A DNA stretch of 64,000 nt, taken from assembly GCA_001247695.2 (NCBI GenBank), contig LGRX02030310.1:186001-250000 (forward strand). Direction: 5' to 3'. The notes beneath the pieces were generated by a model that made no database searches, was not told where the DNA came from, and saw nothing but the letters and a program-made list of their open reading frames with translations. The stretch's first letter is position 1. Each line of letters starts with the position of its first letter. The position numbers and the translations under genes are program-made. Positions 8,310 to 17,082 of the stretch are shown here, in pieces. This DNA comes from Cymbomonas tetramitiformis (taxonomy: Eukaryota; Chlorophyta; Pyramimonadophyceae; Pyramimonadales; Pyramimonadaceae).

Positions 8310-10259
8310 ATGTCGTCGGTTGGACCAGATCGACTTTGTCTCTGGGCGGAGTGTTTCATGTCAAAAAATCCTTTTGAGAATCATTTCCCCGCAGAAACCG
8401 CGAGGACTTTGGCGTTTCTGCAGGATGCCGCGATGCGCGAGCTTTTGGAGGACCAATCGCAGATGGAGCGCACTTTCATGCTGCTCCAGACCTTCGATAC
8501 AGACGAGACGGTCACGCGACTCTTCGGTGGGCGCAGCAAGTGGTGGAGGAAGAAAAATCCTCTCATGAACGCGAGAGGCTATCACGACGAACTCACACAA
8601 GGTCATTTGCAAGAGATCGCATCGATGGCCGAGTACAGCGTGGACGACGTGCGCTCCAGACTGCCGATGCTCGTGGGACACGATCTCGCTGGATCGAACG
8701 CAGGGCAAGCGAAGATGTACGCCGTGCTTCCGTGGAGCGCGCTGCTGAGTTACGCGATGACTCCTTTTCCGCAAAGATTTCAACATTTGCTTAAGACCGA
8801 TCCGTGTTCCCCGGAGAACATTCCTTCACCCTCCGAGGGCATAGAAGTGAGTCCGCATTGCACACCGTCCACCTGCTACCACTGCGTGCGCTCCGAAGAT
8901 CGCCCAATACACACACTGGTGTTGGACTTCGACCTTCCCAACCCCAGCAAGACGGATTATTTCAGCTCTTTCACCGAGGAGGGAACAATCGCAAGGGATC
9001 GAGCGCGTCGTTTGGCAGCGGCCTGGGCGGCCACTCGCAGCGAGAGCGGTCCCGTAGCGAGAGCGGCGAGAGCCATCGAGGCCGCTTGGCCCACTTGGTT
9101 CCCTGGATGCACGGCACACATTCTTCTGTTCGAAACGCGTCGTGACGTAGACGGCATATCTCCAGCAGTCGATTCCGATATAGGAAAGCCGTCGGTGCAT
9201 GGCTACCTTTTTCAGTGCATGATGCGAGATGATCGGTCCGTCAAGAGCGTGTGGCCGTTTCAGGGCCCGACGTTCGAAGATAAAACCGTCTACAAATCTT
9301 TTTTCGAGGATTATCTCCACCCGCTTCTGCAAGCGGATCCTTGGTACGCGGAACACGGCATATGTGTCAACAGCTTCTTAGATCCGGTTACCGGACCCAC
9401 GGTACGGGCCGTGGGAATGGCGAAATGGGAGAACAAGCAACAATCCTCGGGAGTTTTGAGATACTCGCACAATCTCACGCCGATGCCCATAAGCGATCCC
9501 TTTGCCGAGAGCGTCTTCATGCGGCACAAAGCGTACGCCACCGGTCGCATCTTGGGTATTTTTATCGATGTGCCCATCTCCACGATATACCGCGACCACA
9601 CCAGCGCGATAGTCGCGATACAATCCGCGAAAGAGTTTTACCAGCGAGTCGTCGACATGAGATCGACGTCGATCTCGACTTCGCAGCAGACACACACTCT
9701 CAGCAGATCGTCACGTCGCCTCACGAATATTCCTTCATCCTCCACGAACGCGGTGATCGCCTTGCTGCAGAGAATCGTCGTATCGACGTTACAGTCTCTT
9801 GGCACGCCAGCGGTAATCACCGACGCCCTGGAACTCGACGGACGAAGAATCTTAGTTTACAAGAACTCGGACGGGATGATCAACCCGACGCGGATGACAA
9901 TATTAGCCTATCAAACCACAAAATGCGCATTTTGCCCCGTTCGCGATTTGACCGCCGTGAACTGTTCGCATGCCAAGGTCGCGAGTCGGAATGACTGCAC
10001 CTATTTTCCTCGATTGTTTCAAAGGCAAGCGGCGAATGGGACAACCATTTTCGGGCACACCGGTTCTGGAGCGAAGATGTACTTTTGGTTCAAAGTGGAT
10101 GTCGACGAGGAGTCAACTTTTGAAAACGTGTTGCGGCACGTGTGTTGGAAATGCACGGGGCGAGGCGTTTCGGATAAAAAATGTGGATGTCTTTTGGGTG
10201 TTATTCCCAAGCAAGCGGTGATACAGCTTCGAGACGTACTCAACCTTCGGGATATGTAG
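8310..10259 (+). CDS. Archaeo-eukaryotic (UL52-like) DNA primase
   Basis: A 649-aa protein with the primase (AEP/Prim-Pol) signature: a DxD metal site in LVLDFDLPNP (D206, D208), a catalytic-type histidine in SVHGYLF (H297), and later a basic VGMAKWE strand near 370. The C-terminal third has cysteine/histidine clusters (CAFC...CSH near 540-560, then CWKC...CGC near 612-628) in the place where herpesvirus UL52 and related viral primases carry a zinc-binding element. It would make RNA or DNA primers for genome replication in the nucleus or viral factory. No helicase domain is fused, unlike many D5-type viral primases. A downstream ATG at residue 17 is an alternative start. Confidence 0.65.
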   Translation: MSSVGPDRLCLWAECFMSKNPFENHFPAETARTLAFLQDAAMRELLEDQSQMERTFMLLQTFDTDETVTRLFGGRSKWWRKKNPLMNARGYHDELTQGHLQEIASMAEYSVDDVRSRLPMLVGHDLAGSNAGQAKMYAVLPWSALLSYAMTPFPQRFQHLLKTDPCSPENIPSPSEGIEVSPHCTPSTCYHCVRSEDRPIHTLVLDFDLPNPSKTDYFSSFTEEGTIARDRARRLAAAWAATRSESGPVARAARAIEAAWPTWFPGCTAHILLFETRRDVDGISPAVDSDIGKPSVHGYLFQCMMRDDRSVKSVWPFQGPTFEDKTVYKSFFEDYLHPLLQADPWYAEHGICVNSFLDPVTGPTVRAVGMAKWENKQQSSGVLRYSHNLTPMPISDPFAESVFMRHKAYATGRILGIFIDVPISTIYRDHTSAIVAIQSAKEFYQRVVDMRSTSISTSQQTHTLSRSSRRLTNIPSSSTNAVIALLQRIVVSTLQSLGTPAVITDALELDGRRILVYKNSDGMINPTRMTILAYQTTKCAFCPVRDLTAVNCSHAKVASRNDCTYFPRLFQRQAANGTTIFGHTGSGAKMYFWFKVDVDEESTFENVLRHVCWKCTGRGVSDKKCGCLLGVIPKQAVIQLRDVLNLRDM

Positions 10260-10265
10260 ACCTTG

Positions 10266-10281
10266 AAAGAGCGCGTGCGCT
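10266..10281 (+). terminator. Hairpin just after the primase gene
   Basis: AGAGCGC and GCGCTCT arms with a 2-nt loop begin 7 nt after the stop codon, consistent with a transcript-end hairpin. Confidence 0.4.
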
Positions 10282-10435
10282 CTGTTGGTTTTCCACAACA
10301 AGTGTTTAAGGAGCGTCTTTTACACGTAAAAAACGATAAGATTAATAGATAAGTTACGCGATTGTCAGATGGAAGAAAATAAATATGATGACAGTGATCA
10401 AAATACAAAACGAAAAGTATAACCGTGTCTGTGCG

Positions 10436-10443
10436 TATAAATA
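10436..10443 (+). promoter_or_regulatory. TATA box
   Basis: TATAAATA lies 61 nt before the ATG at 10497. It also lies inside the longer open frame from 10425, which argues against an upstream start. Confidence 0.65.
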
Positions 10444-10496
10444 CACACCACAACTCACGGTGGTGTTACCGCTCCGCGTTCAAATTTATTTCGAGT

Positions 10497-11933
10497 ATGC
10501 GCGCCTCCCTCGCCACGGTCCTCGTGCCGCCGATCATGTTGATATATTTAGCGATGTCATGGGCTGTGGTCACCGCGCGGTCAAACCCTGGAAATACACC
10601 TATGTCATCTAATCACGAAAGCTCAAGTCACGAAAATCGATTATTGCTCGACAGCGATCAACCAAGTGCGCGCGAGAAGCCGGAAGCGCGCGATCTTGAC
10701 AAAGTAGGCGTGATTGACACCCTACGGTACCCAATTCCGAGCCTCGAAAAAAACACTTTTGAAGCGGCCAAATATATTTACGAAGAAACCTATTCGTCCA
10801 GCGACAACGGGCGCGACACCGACGAGTACGCCCGATCAGATGACGCCGCATACGAATGTTTCGCCCGATCGAACCATCATTACGTGGTTCTCTACGCCTC
10901 GTCGATATCGGTTTCACCGCAAACATGCCGCACGGAGTGCGTCAATACGAAAGCATGCGCGGGGTTCGCGCACATGAAAGGAGATAATCGATGCCTAATA
11001 TACGACATCTTACCGAGTGAAACGTCAGAGTTGACGTGCAAATCGACCGGAGATTGCTTTGTTTGCTACGTTGTGGAAGACGAGTACTTTTCTGCGCTCG
11101 TTGAGAGATTCGAAAGCGAGGATATTACAGAGGAATCCACACCATCAGACGAGTATACGACTGAAGAAGTATTCATTCCGATCCTAGAGACAGACGCCTT
11201 TGAGCCGCTCGAATATAACATTGAACAGGCCGAGACTGTGAACGACGATGCGTACGACACTGACCGAGAAGAGCATTCTCACAAAATCGAAGAAAACGAC
11301 CAATCGAGCACCGCCGGATACGAATGCGACCCTTATTCGGTCGTGCACCATGTGGTCGTCTACGACACGGCGTCGTTGACGTCGCCGCAAACATGCCATA
11401 CAAAGTGCGTAAATTGGTACGGGTGCGTAGGGTTCGCGCACGCGAAAGGGGACAATCGATGCCTGTTATACAATACTCCACCGACAGAAACGTCGGACTT
11501 TCCGTGCAAATTATCTGGAGAATGCTTTGTTTGCTACTCTCTTCAGGACGACTCCTTTTCATTACCCGGCAAGAGATTTGAAAACGACGATTCGATGGAA
11601 GATAACGAAGCGCCGCCTCGTAATTCTTTACATGCGACCGTACGTGAATACGCCGTATCCGAGAATCCGTTTACCAAGTTTAGCCGAATCTTGCCACGCG
11701 TGCACGATAACAACAGCACCGTCACCTTTACCGATAAGACCGACAACGTACAATTTCGCCTCGACGCAATCAAAACGAGCACGCCCGAAATCTACAAACT
11801 CTTAAAAGTGGTCGATCGCGATAGCTCGAAAACAATCGATCAAAGGGAGCTCGTCACATTCGCGTTGGGTGCTCTCGACAAACTCGTGAAGAGCGGATAC
11901 TTGTATTCCGCTTTCGAGTCTGCTTCGAAATAA
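10497..11933 (+). CDS. Secreted protein: two PAN/Apple-like domains and an EF-hand
   Basis: 478 aa from the ATG at 10497, chosen because it follows the TATA box and gives a clear signal peptide (hydrophobic core about residues 5-24). Two homologous cysteine modules, about residues 120-196 and 277-353, share the order TC...CV...C.GFAH.KGDNRCL.Y, then C...G.CFVCY. This resembles PAN/Apple folds, which bind protein or carbohydrate. They are joined by acidic linkers. Near residues 439-450 lies a canonical EF-hand loop, DRDSSKTIDQRE, with Asp, Asp, Ser, Thr and Glu at the calcium positions. It is probably a virion-surface or secreted adhesion protein. The repeats look like an internal duplication. 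Confidence 0.7.
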   Translation: MRASLATVLVPPIMLIYLAMSWAVVTARSNPGNTPMSSNHESSSHENRLLLDSDQPSAREKPEARDLDKVGVIDTLRYPIPSLEKNTFEAAKYIYEETYSSSDNGRDTDEYARSDDAAYECFARSNHHYVVLYASSISVSPQTCRTECVNTKACAGFAHMKGDNRCLIYDILPSETSELTCKSTGDCFVCYVVEDEYFSALVERFESEDITEESTPSDEYTTEEVFIPILETDAFEPLEYNIEQAETVNDDAYDTDREEHSHKIEENDQSSTAGYECDPYSVVHHVVVYDTASLTSPQTCHTKCVNWYGCVGFAHAKGDNRCLLYNTPPTETSDFPCKLSGECFVCYSLQDDSFSLPGKRFENDDSMEDNEAPPRNSLHATVREYAVSENPFTKFSRILPRVHDNNSTVTFTDKTDNVQFRLDAIKTSTPEIYKLLKVVDRDSSKTIDQRELVTFALGALDKLVKSGYLYSAFESASK

Positions 11934-12088
11934 CCCGATCAGAATCCCGCAGAGCTGATTTATAATGCAATGCAAACCTATCCGGTGAATGCCTGCGAGA
12001 GCGAGGTGCAGCAAACTTATTGCGAGAATTTCCAAAACCGTATGAAGTAATTCAAAAGCAATCTATAGGGATATCCGACATCTCAATG

Positions 12089-12134
12089 TTCTTCGCGCGC
12101 GCGAAGCACCCCCAACGCCTCGCGCGCGCGCAAG
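12089..12134. terminator. GC-rich inverted repeat (family copy 2)
   Basis: CTTCGCGCGCGCGAAG, then a C-run, then a second CGCGCGCG arm, located after the stop at 11933 and before the next TATA box. The rest of 11934-12339 shows no gene. Confidence 0.5.
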
Positions 12135-12283
12135 TTTTTGAAGTCGCCGCGTGACCTCGGAAACATACCGACATAACCAACCACTTGAGTCAAGTGCGCG
12201 ATTCCTTTTATCGCTTTCTGACGCACTTTGGAAACGTAGTGGAACTGCGTGGTTGTACTTATCTTTTTAATTCAATTACATGT

Positions 12284-12292
12284 ATATAAATA
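12284..12292 (+). promoter_or_regulatory. TATA box
   Basis: TATATAAATA-like sequence 56 nt before the ATG at 12340. Confidence 0.6.
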
Positions 12293-12339
12293 TACATACC
12301 GCTCGACGTCTGGTGTTGTAAAGGATTCCTCGCGCCGAA

Positions 12340-13146
12340 ATGTCGCCGCCATCTCGAATGTCTCCATGTCCGACGATTTCCGTGTACGCGCTTGCACTCC
12401 TTTTATTGCGCCACTCGTTCGCAACCAGCGATTGCGTCGATGAGTATTCCGGCGATGAGTATTCCGCGATGCTTAGCGAGTATGAATCTCGACTTACGTC
12501 GTGGAGAATGGTTGACCCTCGCCTAGAAATCGGCGGCACGCTTCCATCTGCACTTGCCGTGGACGATGTGGATAAGGATTACCTTCTTGTATCCGACAGA
12601 GAGTCGGCGTCCAACTTCGAGAGTATCAGAGCCGAGTGGAAAGCTGGAAATTTTTCTGATATGCTCGTGGCGGTACCCATATCGATCGCTCGACGATTGT
12701 CATACGGAACGATGACCGACACGCGAGTCCGCGGCGACGAAACCGTCGCGATTCAATTTCCCAAACGATGTTTCCATCATCGCCTCGACGAAGCTCGTGC
12801 GGTCGTGCTTGTTGACGTGTCTGAAACGCGATTGTATCGATTGGTGAATAGGGTCGGTTGGACCCTGGCGCTGAAAACTCGGTGTGTATGGGCTTCCACG
12901 GTGGCGTCGATGATCTCGGAAAAAGATGCCCGCCGTCGTAATTTGTTGCAGTCCGTGAAATACGTGGCCGCTGAAATACGCGCGAACATGCCTGTATACT
13001 ATATTCGGCAGGCCTTTCGCCCAATCGCGGCCGCCGTAGCAACCGCCAGGACGGCAATAAAGAAGGTCATCGATACAATACAACAATACAACGCATCCGA
13101 GGCGAACATGTTCGGTGCGGGTCAAAACGCGACTTTTACCAACTAA
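12340..13146 (+). CDS. Secreted protein, N-terminal part of a split RCC1 locus
   Basis: 268 aa with a signal peptide (hydrophobic core about residues 13-24, LALLLLR). I do not recognise the region after it. Residues 165-241 are encoded by a 232-bp sequence repeated perfectly 411 bp downstream, in the same frame, at the start of the RCC1-repeat frame. The last 27 residues come from the unique spacer between the copies. The simplest reading is that one gene (signal peptide, N-domain, RCC1 propeller) was split by duplication or insertion. Two separate genes or an assembly artefact remain possible. Confidence 0.65.
   Translation: MSPPSRMSPCPTISVYALALLLLRHSFATSDCVDEYSGDEYSAMLSEYESRLTSWRMVDPRLEIGGTLPSALAVDDVDKDYLLVSDRESASNFESIRAEWKAGNFSDMLVAVPISIARRLSYGTMTDTRVRGDETVAIQFPKRCFHHRLDEARAVVLVDVSETRLYRLVNRVGWTLALKTRCVWASTVASMISEKDARRRNLLQSVKYVAAEIRANMPVYYIRQAFRPIAAAVATARTAIKKVIDTIQQYNASEANMFGAGQNATFTN
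12831..13062 (+). repeat. 232-bp direct repeat, copy 1
   Basis: No mismatches seen by eye against 13242-13473. The offset is 411 bp, a multiple of three, so both copies read in the same frame. Confidence 0.9.
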
Positions 13147-13241
13147 TGACCGGAACCAATGCACGTGCGAATTATTTTACGCGTGCTATGCTGTCGAAGA
13201 ACGTGACATTCGTCGCTACAACGCCGTACACTGGCTTCGTA

Positions 13242-13473
13242 ATTGTATCGATTGGTGAATAGGGTCGGTTGGACCCTGGCGCTGAAAACTCGGTGTGTAT
13301 GGGCTTCCACGGTGGCGTCGATGATCTCGGAAAAAGATGCCCGCCGTCGTAATTTGTTGCAGTCCGTGAAATACGTGGCCGCTGAAATACGCGCGAACAT
13401 GCCTGTATACTATATTCGGCAGGCCTTTCGCCCAATCGCGGCCGCCGTAGCAACCGCCAGGACGGCAATAAAG
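13242..13473 (+). repeat. 232-bp direct repeat, copy 2
   Basis: Begins two bases after the first T of an in-frame TAA (13240-13242) and runs into the RCC1-coding region. Confidence 0.9.
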
Positions 13474-14496
13474 GGAATGGGTAACCAGACACATCACACG
13501 GATTGCAACCTTGATCTGACGAAATATGATCCTTACACGTGTGATTATGAGGTCGAGAGCGAGAGCGAGCCGGTGGAAGTGAGTCACGAAAACATGAACG
13601 AGGCAGCTGTCATCACGTACGTATGCGCACACCGGTACCATACCGTTTTTATAACCGACGATGGGCAGGCGTATTCCGCCGGGTCTACAGAGTATGGAAA
13701 GACGGGAACCGGGAAGTACGATAATGATACAAATCTATTTACCCCCACACCAGTCGACACATCCAACCTGGAACAAAACGAAGGTTTTGTGTCGTGCACA
13801 GCGGACACTTCAAAAACTCGTTTTCTGACGAATTTTGGAAATCTCTATTATACGGGAGATGATAGTCTGTTCAGCAAGGACAATGTGGTAGACATACCGA
13901 CAAAAGCGGACGTCTTCAACTTCACGGATTCCGACGAATATGTGGTGTCGATGTCGGCAGGTTACCAGCATATTTTATTCCTCACAAACAACAACCGATC
14001 GTATTCGTATGGATCCAACGACTATGGCGGTCTCGGAGTTGCGAGTAATACCGATGCTTCGGAATATGCCTACTTGGTGGATCTCCCAGACGATCAACCG
14101 GTGGTGCGCGTCTCAGCGGGTTATGAACACTCTCTGTTTTTGTTGGCCAACGGAAGTGTGTACGCCTCGGGAAGGAGTTTTGACGCGAATCTTGGTTATA
14201 ACGCGTTGTGTCTTGGATCCGACGGAGGCAACATCGTCTACGTTCCTAAGATAATACCAGATATGATTGACGTCGTGGATATTCGTGCTGGATTGCATCA
14301 TACCGTAATTGCGACCTCCGAACCTGAGATCTACACCTGTGGTCTAAACGATGATGGCCAATTATCAATCCAGAACACGACGCAAGACGCAACCGTTCCG
14401 ACACCAACGGTCAGGAATTTCGCGATCTTTACGACGGTGGTGCAAATTTCCGCGACCTCGTCCAACAGTGTCGCCTTAGAGAGAATAGATGAATGA
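13243..14496 (+). CDS. RCC1-repeat beta-propeller protein, 5' end uncertain
   Basis: The frame is open from just after the TAA at 13240-13242 to 14496. The first in-frame ATGs are at 13321, inside the duplicated sequence, and about 13477, just after it. From about residue 125 onwards there are five RCC1-type blades, each with a V.(S/R).SAG..H..FL core and a Y.(Y/S)G.N..G.LG-type turn. RCC1 propellers act as guanine-nucleotide exchange factors or interaction platforms; seven blades are usual, so this propeller is short or divergent. If it is expressed with the upstream signal peptide it would be secreted, which is unusual for the family. See the duplication at 12831. Confidence 0.72.
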   Translation: MYRLVNRVGWTLALKTRCVWASTVASMISEKDARRRNLLQSVKYVAAEIRANMPVYYIRQAFRPIAAAVATARTAIKGMGNQTHHTDCNLDLTKYDPYTCDYEVESESEPVEVSHENMNEAAVITYVCAHRYHTVFITDDGQAYSAGSTEYGKTGTGKYDNDTNLFTPTPVDTSNLEQNEGFVSCTADTSKTRFLTNFGNLYYTGDDSLFSKDNVVDIPTKADVFNFTDSDEYVVSMSAGYQHILFLTNNNRSYSYGSNDYGGLGVASNTDASEYAYLVDLPDDQPVVRVSAGYEHSLFLLANGSVYASGRSFDANLGYNALCLGSDGGNIVYVPKIIPDMIDVVDIRAGLHHTVIATSEPEIYTCGLNDDGQLSIQNTTQDATVPTPTVRNFAIFTTVVQISATSSNSVALERIDE

Positions 14497-14573
14497 TCTC
14501 GACACAGGCCATGCGAACTCTTAACTCTGGTGCTTAAATACATGATAGTTTAAGGATTCTGTATTCAGTGTTG

Positions 14574-14856
14574 ATGCGCTTGCTGTGTTATGTCACGAGG
14601 AGCGCTGGATGTGCGAGTATTGTAGAGAATTGCGACGATTATACTGTCAACAGAACTGTCCACGAAAATCCCGAACAACGTGGCGACGAATTCCGCAGAG
14701 TGTTACGAAGCTCGACACTTTTTTATCCAATTTGATCCCCACTTTACGGGTAGATGCGATCAGTCACTCAATTTGCTCAAATCCGAAAAAGGCTTAGACG
14801 AGGATAAGAATTCGGCGCTCGAACCGTGGCATCGCCTTTCAACATTTATATTTTAG
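14574..14856 (+). pseudogene. Possible small gene with a frame break at a T6 run
   Basis: An ATG at 14574, 40 nt after a weak TTAAATA, starts a coding-like frame that stops just after a run of six T. Reading the run as five T continues into a second coding-like frame ending at 14856, for 93 aa in total. No family recognised. The break may be a sequencing error, a real mutation, or chance juxtaposition of open frames. Confidence 0.3.
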
Positions 14857-14878
14857 CGAGAACCGACGGTTTCGATAC

Positions 14879-14886
14879 TATAAATA
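14879..14886 (+). promoter_or_regulatory. TATA box
   Basis: TATAAATA, 108 nt before the ATG at 14987. Confidence 0.5.
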
Positions 14887-14986
14887 CGTATCCGCAATCG
14901 AATCTGATCGGAGTGTCTCGTATTCAGCAAACGCGAGAGTACACGCATCGAGACGTTCGGTGCCGCAAGCTTCTTACGGATCTGCG

Positions 14987-15631
14987 ATGGACGAGGTCGA
15001 AGCCACTTGTTCCGAGACAGCCCTGATCGTCGATTTCATCGACAATATCGAAACAGCCGCGAAGATCGAGATCGATTTTGTCGAGCTCGTTCTACAAAGG
15101 CTACTGGAGTCCGAAAAGCGGGTCGCGGCGAAATCCGTCGGCAGCGTGCCCAAGAGGTGCATTTTTGTACACCTGGTGGGAATAAATACACAGAATCCTG
15201 CGTCCGCGTTTGTGTATAAGCGCACAGCGTTTCCCTACCTACATGTTGTCGTCACCAACACAACCACCTTGAACGATGTGAAAAATCAATGCATACAAAA
15301 ATTTCGAACTAGCGTTTACGAGAAAGATCTTTCCATATTTCTGACCCAGTTCGAAAGTGGCACCAGCAAGGACGCCGTGTACTTTTTTTCTTCGACACAC
15401 AAGAAGACGAACGTCATCCGAAATCATGTGTTTTTTGTCAAAAGAATCGATGGACGTGGCATAAAAAAACTTACGCGTTTGCGATTGCCGTCCACCTCAA
15501 ATCTGTCCCCCAGCGACGTCATACAATTCGTGCTTTACGAAACGTACGCTAAGGAATTATACACCATCACGAGCTTGGGCACGTGCGAGGACGAGCAGTG
15601 CACTATTTCTAAATGTCCTCTGAGAGTATGA
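14987..15631 (+). CDS. Unknown protein (214 aa)
   Basis: The first ATG in the frame is at 14987; the upstream GTG at 14960 is a less likely start. Soluble, mixed alpha/beta composition, with no signal peptide, membrane segment or motif I can name. A C.D.QC...C cluster sits at the very C-terminus. It ends only 10 nt before the convergent OTU gene. Confidence 0.7.
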   Translation: MDEVEATCSETALIVDFIDNIETAAKIEIDFVELVLQRLLESEKRVAAKSVGSVPKRCIFVHLVGINTQNPASAFVYKRTAFPYLHVVVTNTTTLNDVKNQCIQKFRTSVYEKDLSIFLTQFESGTSKDAVYFFSSTHKKTNVIRNHVFFVKRIDGRGIKKLTRLRLPSTSNLSPSDVIQFVLYETYAKELYTITSLGTCEDEQCTISKCPLRV

Positions 15632-15641
15632 CGCGCGCCGC

Positions 15642-16355
15642 TCAGGAGGGGACGGGTTGAATCATCTTAGCTATTTTGTTCATGCGCTCAGCTTGCGTCT
15701 CGTCGATCGTCGAAATGTAATCATAATGTCCGCTCGCCACATCGCTAAATCTTATGAAAACGTCTTGGTTGAACTGGACTGCATGTTTGGGCGCGGTGCA
15801 TGTGAGCTCAGTGCCGTACGCTGTGCAATTCTTTATGAACACGCTCGGCAAGGCCTCGCATATAACGTATACCGTAAGACCGAAGTAGCACGCGAAAGCT
15901 ATTGTGCTGCGAAGTTCGCCGTATCCTTCGAGCGTGCATTCGCGTTCGTATAGTGGGCGAGTCTGATTGTCCAGATACTCGTAAGTGAGCGCGATCACCT
16001 CCTGCCACGGTTTGCTGTCCATGCACCTGTTCATATACGTCGTGAGGAGCACGCGCATGGACAAATGGGTCCATCCCTGATCGGAATTGGAGCCGATGGG
16101 AGGAGAGGCGCCGTGCTCATTGGCCGCCAGGGCCAAAGCGTGGTACAAACAGTTCCCGTCACCCGGAACTCGTGTGACAGCGATGTCGGAAACGCTTAGA
16201 TGGAAACCTCGATCCAGATTGACACGCAGGGTGCACGACTCGATCGAGCTCTTCGTTTCCTCTTGTAGTGAAAGCTCGATCGCCTCTCGAATCAACTTTT
16301 CCTCCATTTCCGTCAATTCAGTTTCGTTTACTACGCTCTCGTCCGAGTCCGACAT
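15642..16355 (-). CDS. OTU-family deubiquitinase with a UIM
   Basis: 237 aa from the ATG at 16353-16355, chosen because a minus-strand TATA box lies about 40 nt upstream; a longer frame to 16448 would pass through the TATA box. Residues about 17-32 match a ubiquitin-interacting motif (acidic start, AIELSLQEE). The OTU cysteine-protease site is visible: PGDGNCLYHALA (Asp and Cys near residues 60-63) and a C-terminal SGHYDYI carrying the catalytic His near 207. OTU enzymes cleave ubiquitin chains; a UIM beside the catalytic domain suggests chain targeting. Likely role: removing host ubiquitin marks from viral or host proteins. Confidence 0.85.
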   Translation of the reverse strand: MSDSDESVVNETELTEMEEKLIREAIELSLQEETKSSIESCTLRVNLDRGFHLSVSDIAVTRVPGDGNCLYHALALAANEHGASPPIGSNSDQGWTHLSMRVLLTTYMNRCMDSKPWQEVIALTYEYLDNQTRPLYERECTLEGYGELRSTIAFACYFGLTVYVICEALPSVFIKNCTAYGTELTCTAPKHAVQFNQDVFIRFSDVASGHYDYISTIDETQAERMNKIAKMIQPVPS

Positions 16356-16393
16356 TGTGAGTGCAGCGTATGGAAAAACACACCCCCTTGATG

Positions 16394-16401
16394 TATTTAT
16401 A
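16394..16401 (-). promoter_or_regulatory. TATA box for the OTU gene
   Basis: TATAAATA on the minus strand, about 40 nt before the chosen ATG. Confidence 0.65.
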
Positions 16402-16547
16402 TAAACGACGTCGCTAGTGCACGATTTCAATAAAACGATTGTCGGCAAGTGTCGACAGTTTTCTGAAAGCCGCGCTGTGGCTTGCTACGAAACCGAACGT
16501 ACGAAAATTCAAACGCGAGGTTGGATGTCGCAACACGCTTGCGCGCC

Positions 16548-16877
16548 TCAGTCAGACGCTCCGTGACGCAACGCGCCGTACAACACCGCCGCAAATAAAA
16601 GTGCCGTGAGCAGTAATCTTCTTGCCAATATCACTGCGTATCCCACAAGCGTCACTTGGAACCCGTATACATCGATGCAGACAAAAGTAATTCGTTCGCG
16701 TTTGGGCATCGCTACGCGTCCTTGATAAAAAACGCTCCCTCTCGACGCTGTTACCCGATGCATCCGATCGGCTATATTGCATACATCGCAAAGACCGTGT
16801 CCGACTGCTGCATGCCCAACTCGCGCGTCCGTAAAGTAAGCGCGCGTTCGATCCTTGCGAGCAGCGATACCGCGCAT
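16548..16877 (-). CDS. Small C-terminally anchored membrane protein (109 aa)
   Basis: ATG at 16875-16877. The last 45 residues hold two hydrophobic stretches (ITFVCIDVYGF...LVGYAVIL and LLLTALLFAAVLYGAL), suggesting a tail anchor or helical hairpin. The N-terminal half is basic. No family recognised and no TATA box upstream, so moderate confidence that it is real. Confidence 0.4.
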   Translation of the reverse strand: MRGIAARKDRTRAYFTDARVGHAAVGHGLCDVCNIADRMHRVTASRGSVFYQGRVAMPKRERITFVCIDVYGFQVTLVGYAVILARRLLLTALLFAAVLYGALRHGASD

Positions 16878-16917
16878 CAGGATTCCATAAACCGCGCGAC
16901 ACGCGCTTGTTGTATGG

Positions 16918-16925
16918 TATAAATA
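16918..16925 (+). promoter_or_regulatory. Orphan TATA box
   Basis: A clean plus-strand TATAAATA with no obvious plus-strand gene after it. A short spliced peptide or noncoding transcript is possible: an ATG follows at about 16943, and a splice acceptor-like TTGTTTTTCAG ends near 17022. Confidence 0.35.
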
Positions 16926-17082
16926 CTGTTTATCGGAAAGTTTATGGTCCGTGATGACAGTGCGCTCGACACGTAAACCAGCACGTGCACATCTACATAT
17001 TTTCGTGATTGTTTTTCAGTCTAGTTTCGACGAAAGTACGTTCGGTGGGGAATGAATCCTTACTCGGACGCCATCTTAATCC

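Noticed and set aside
13066..13473. A 408-nt intron joining the two halves of the RCC1 locus
   Set aside because: Phase is right (AAG/GTCATC...AAAG), but the acceptor is poor and the perfect direct repeat explains the geometry more simply. Kept only as a test.
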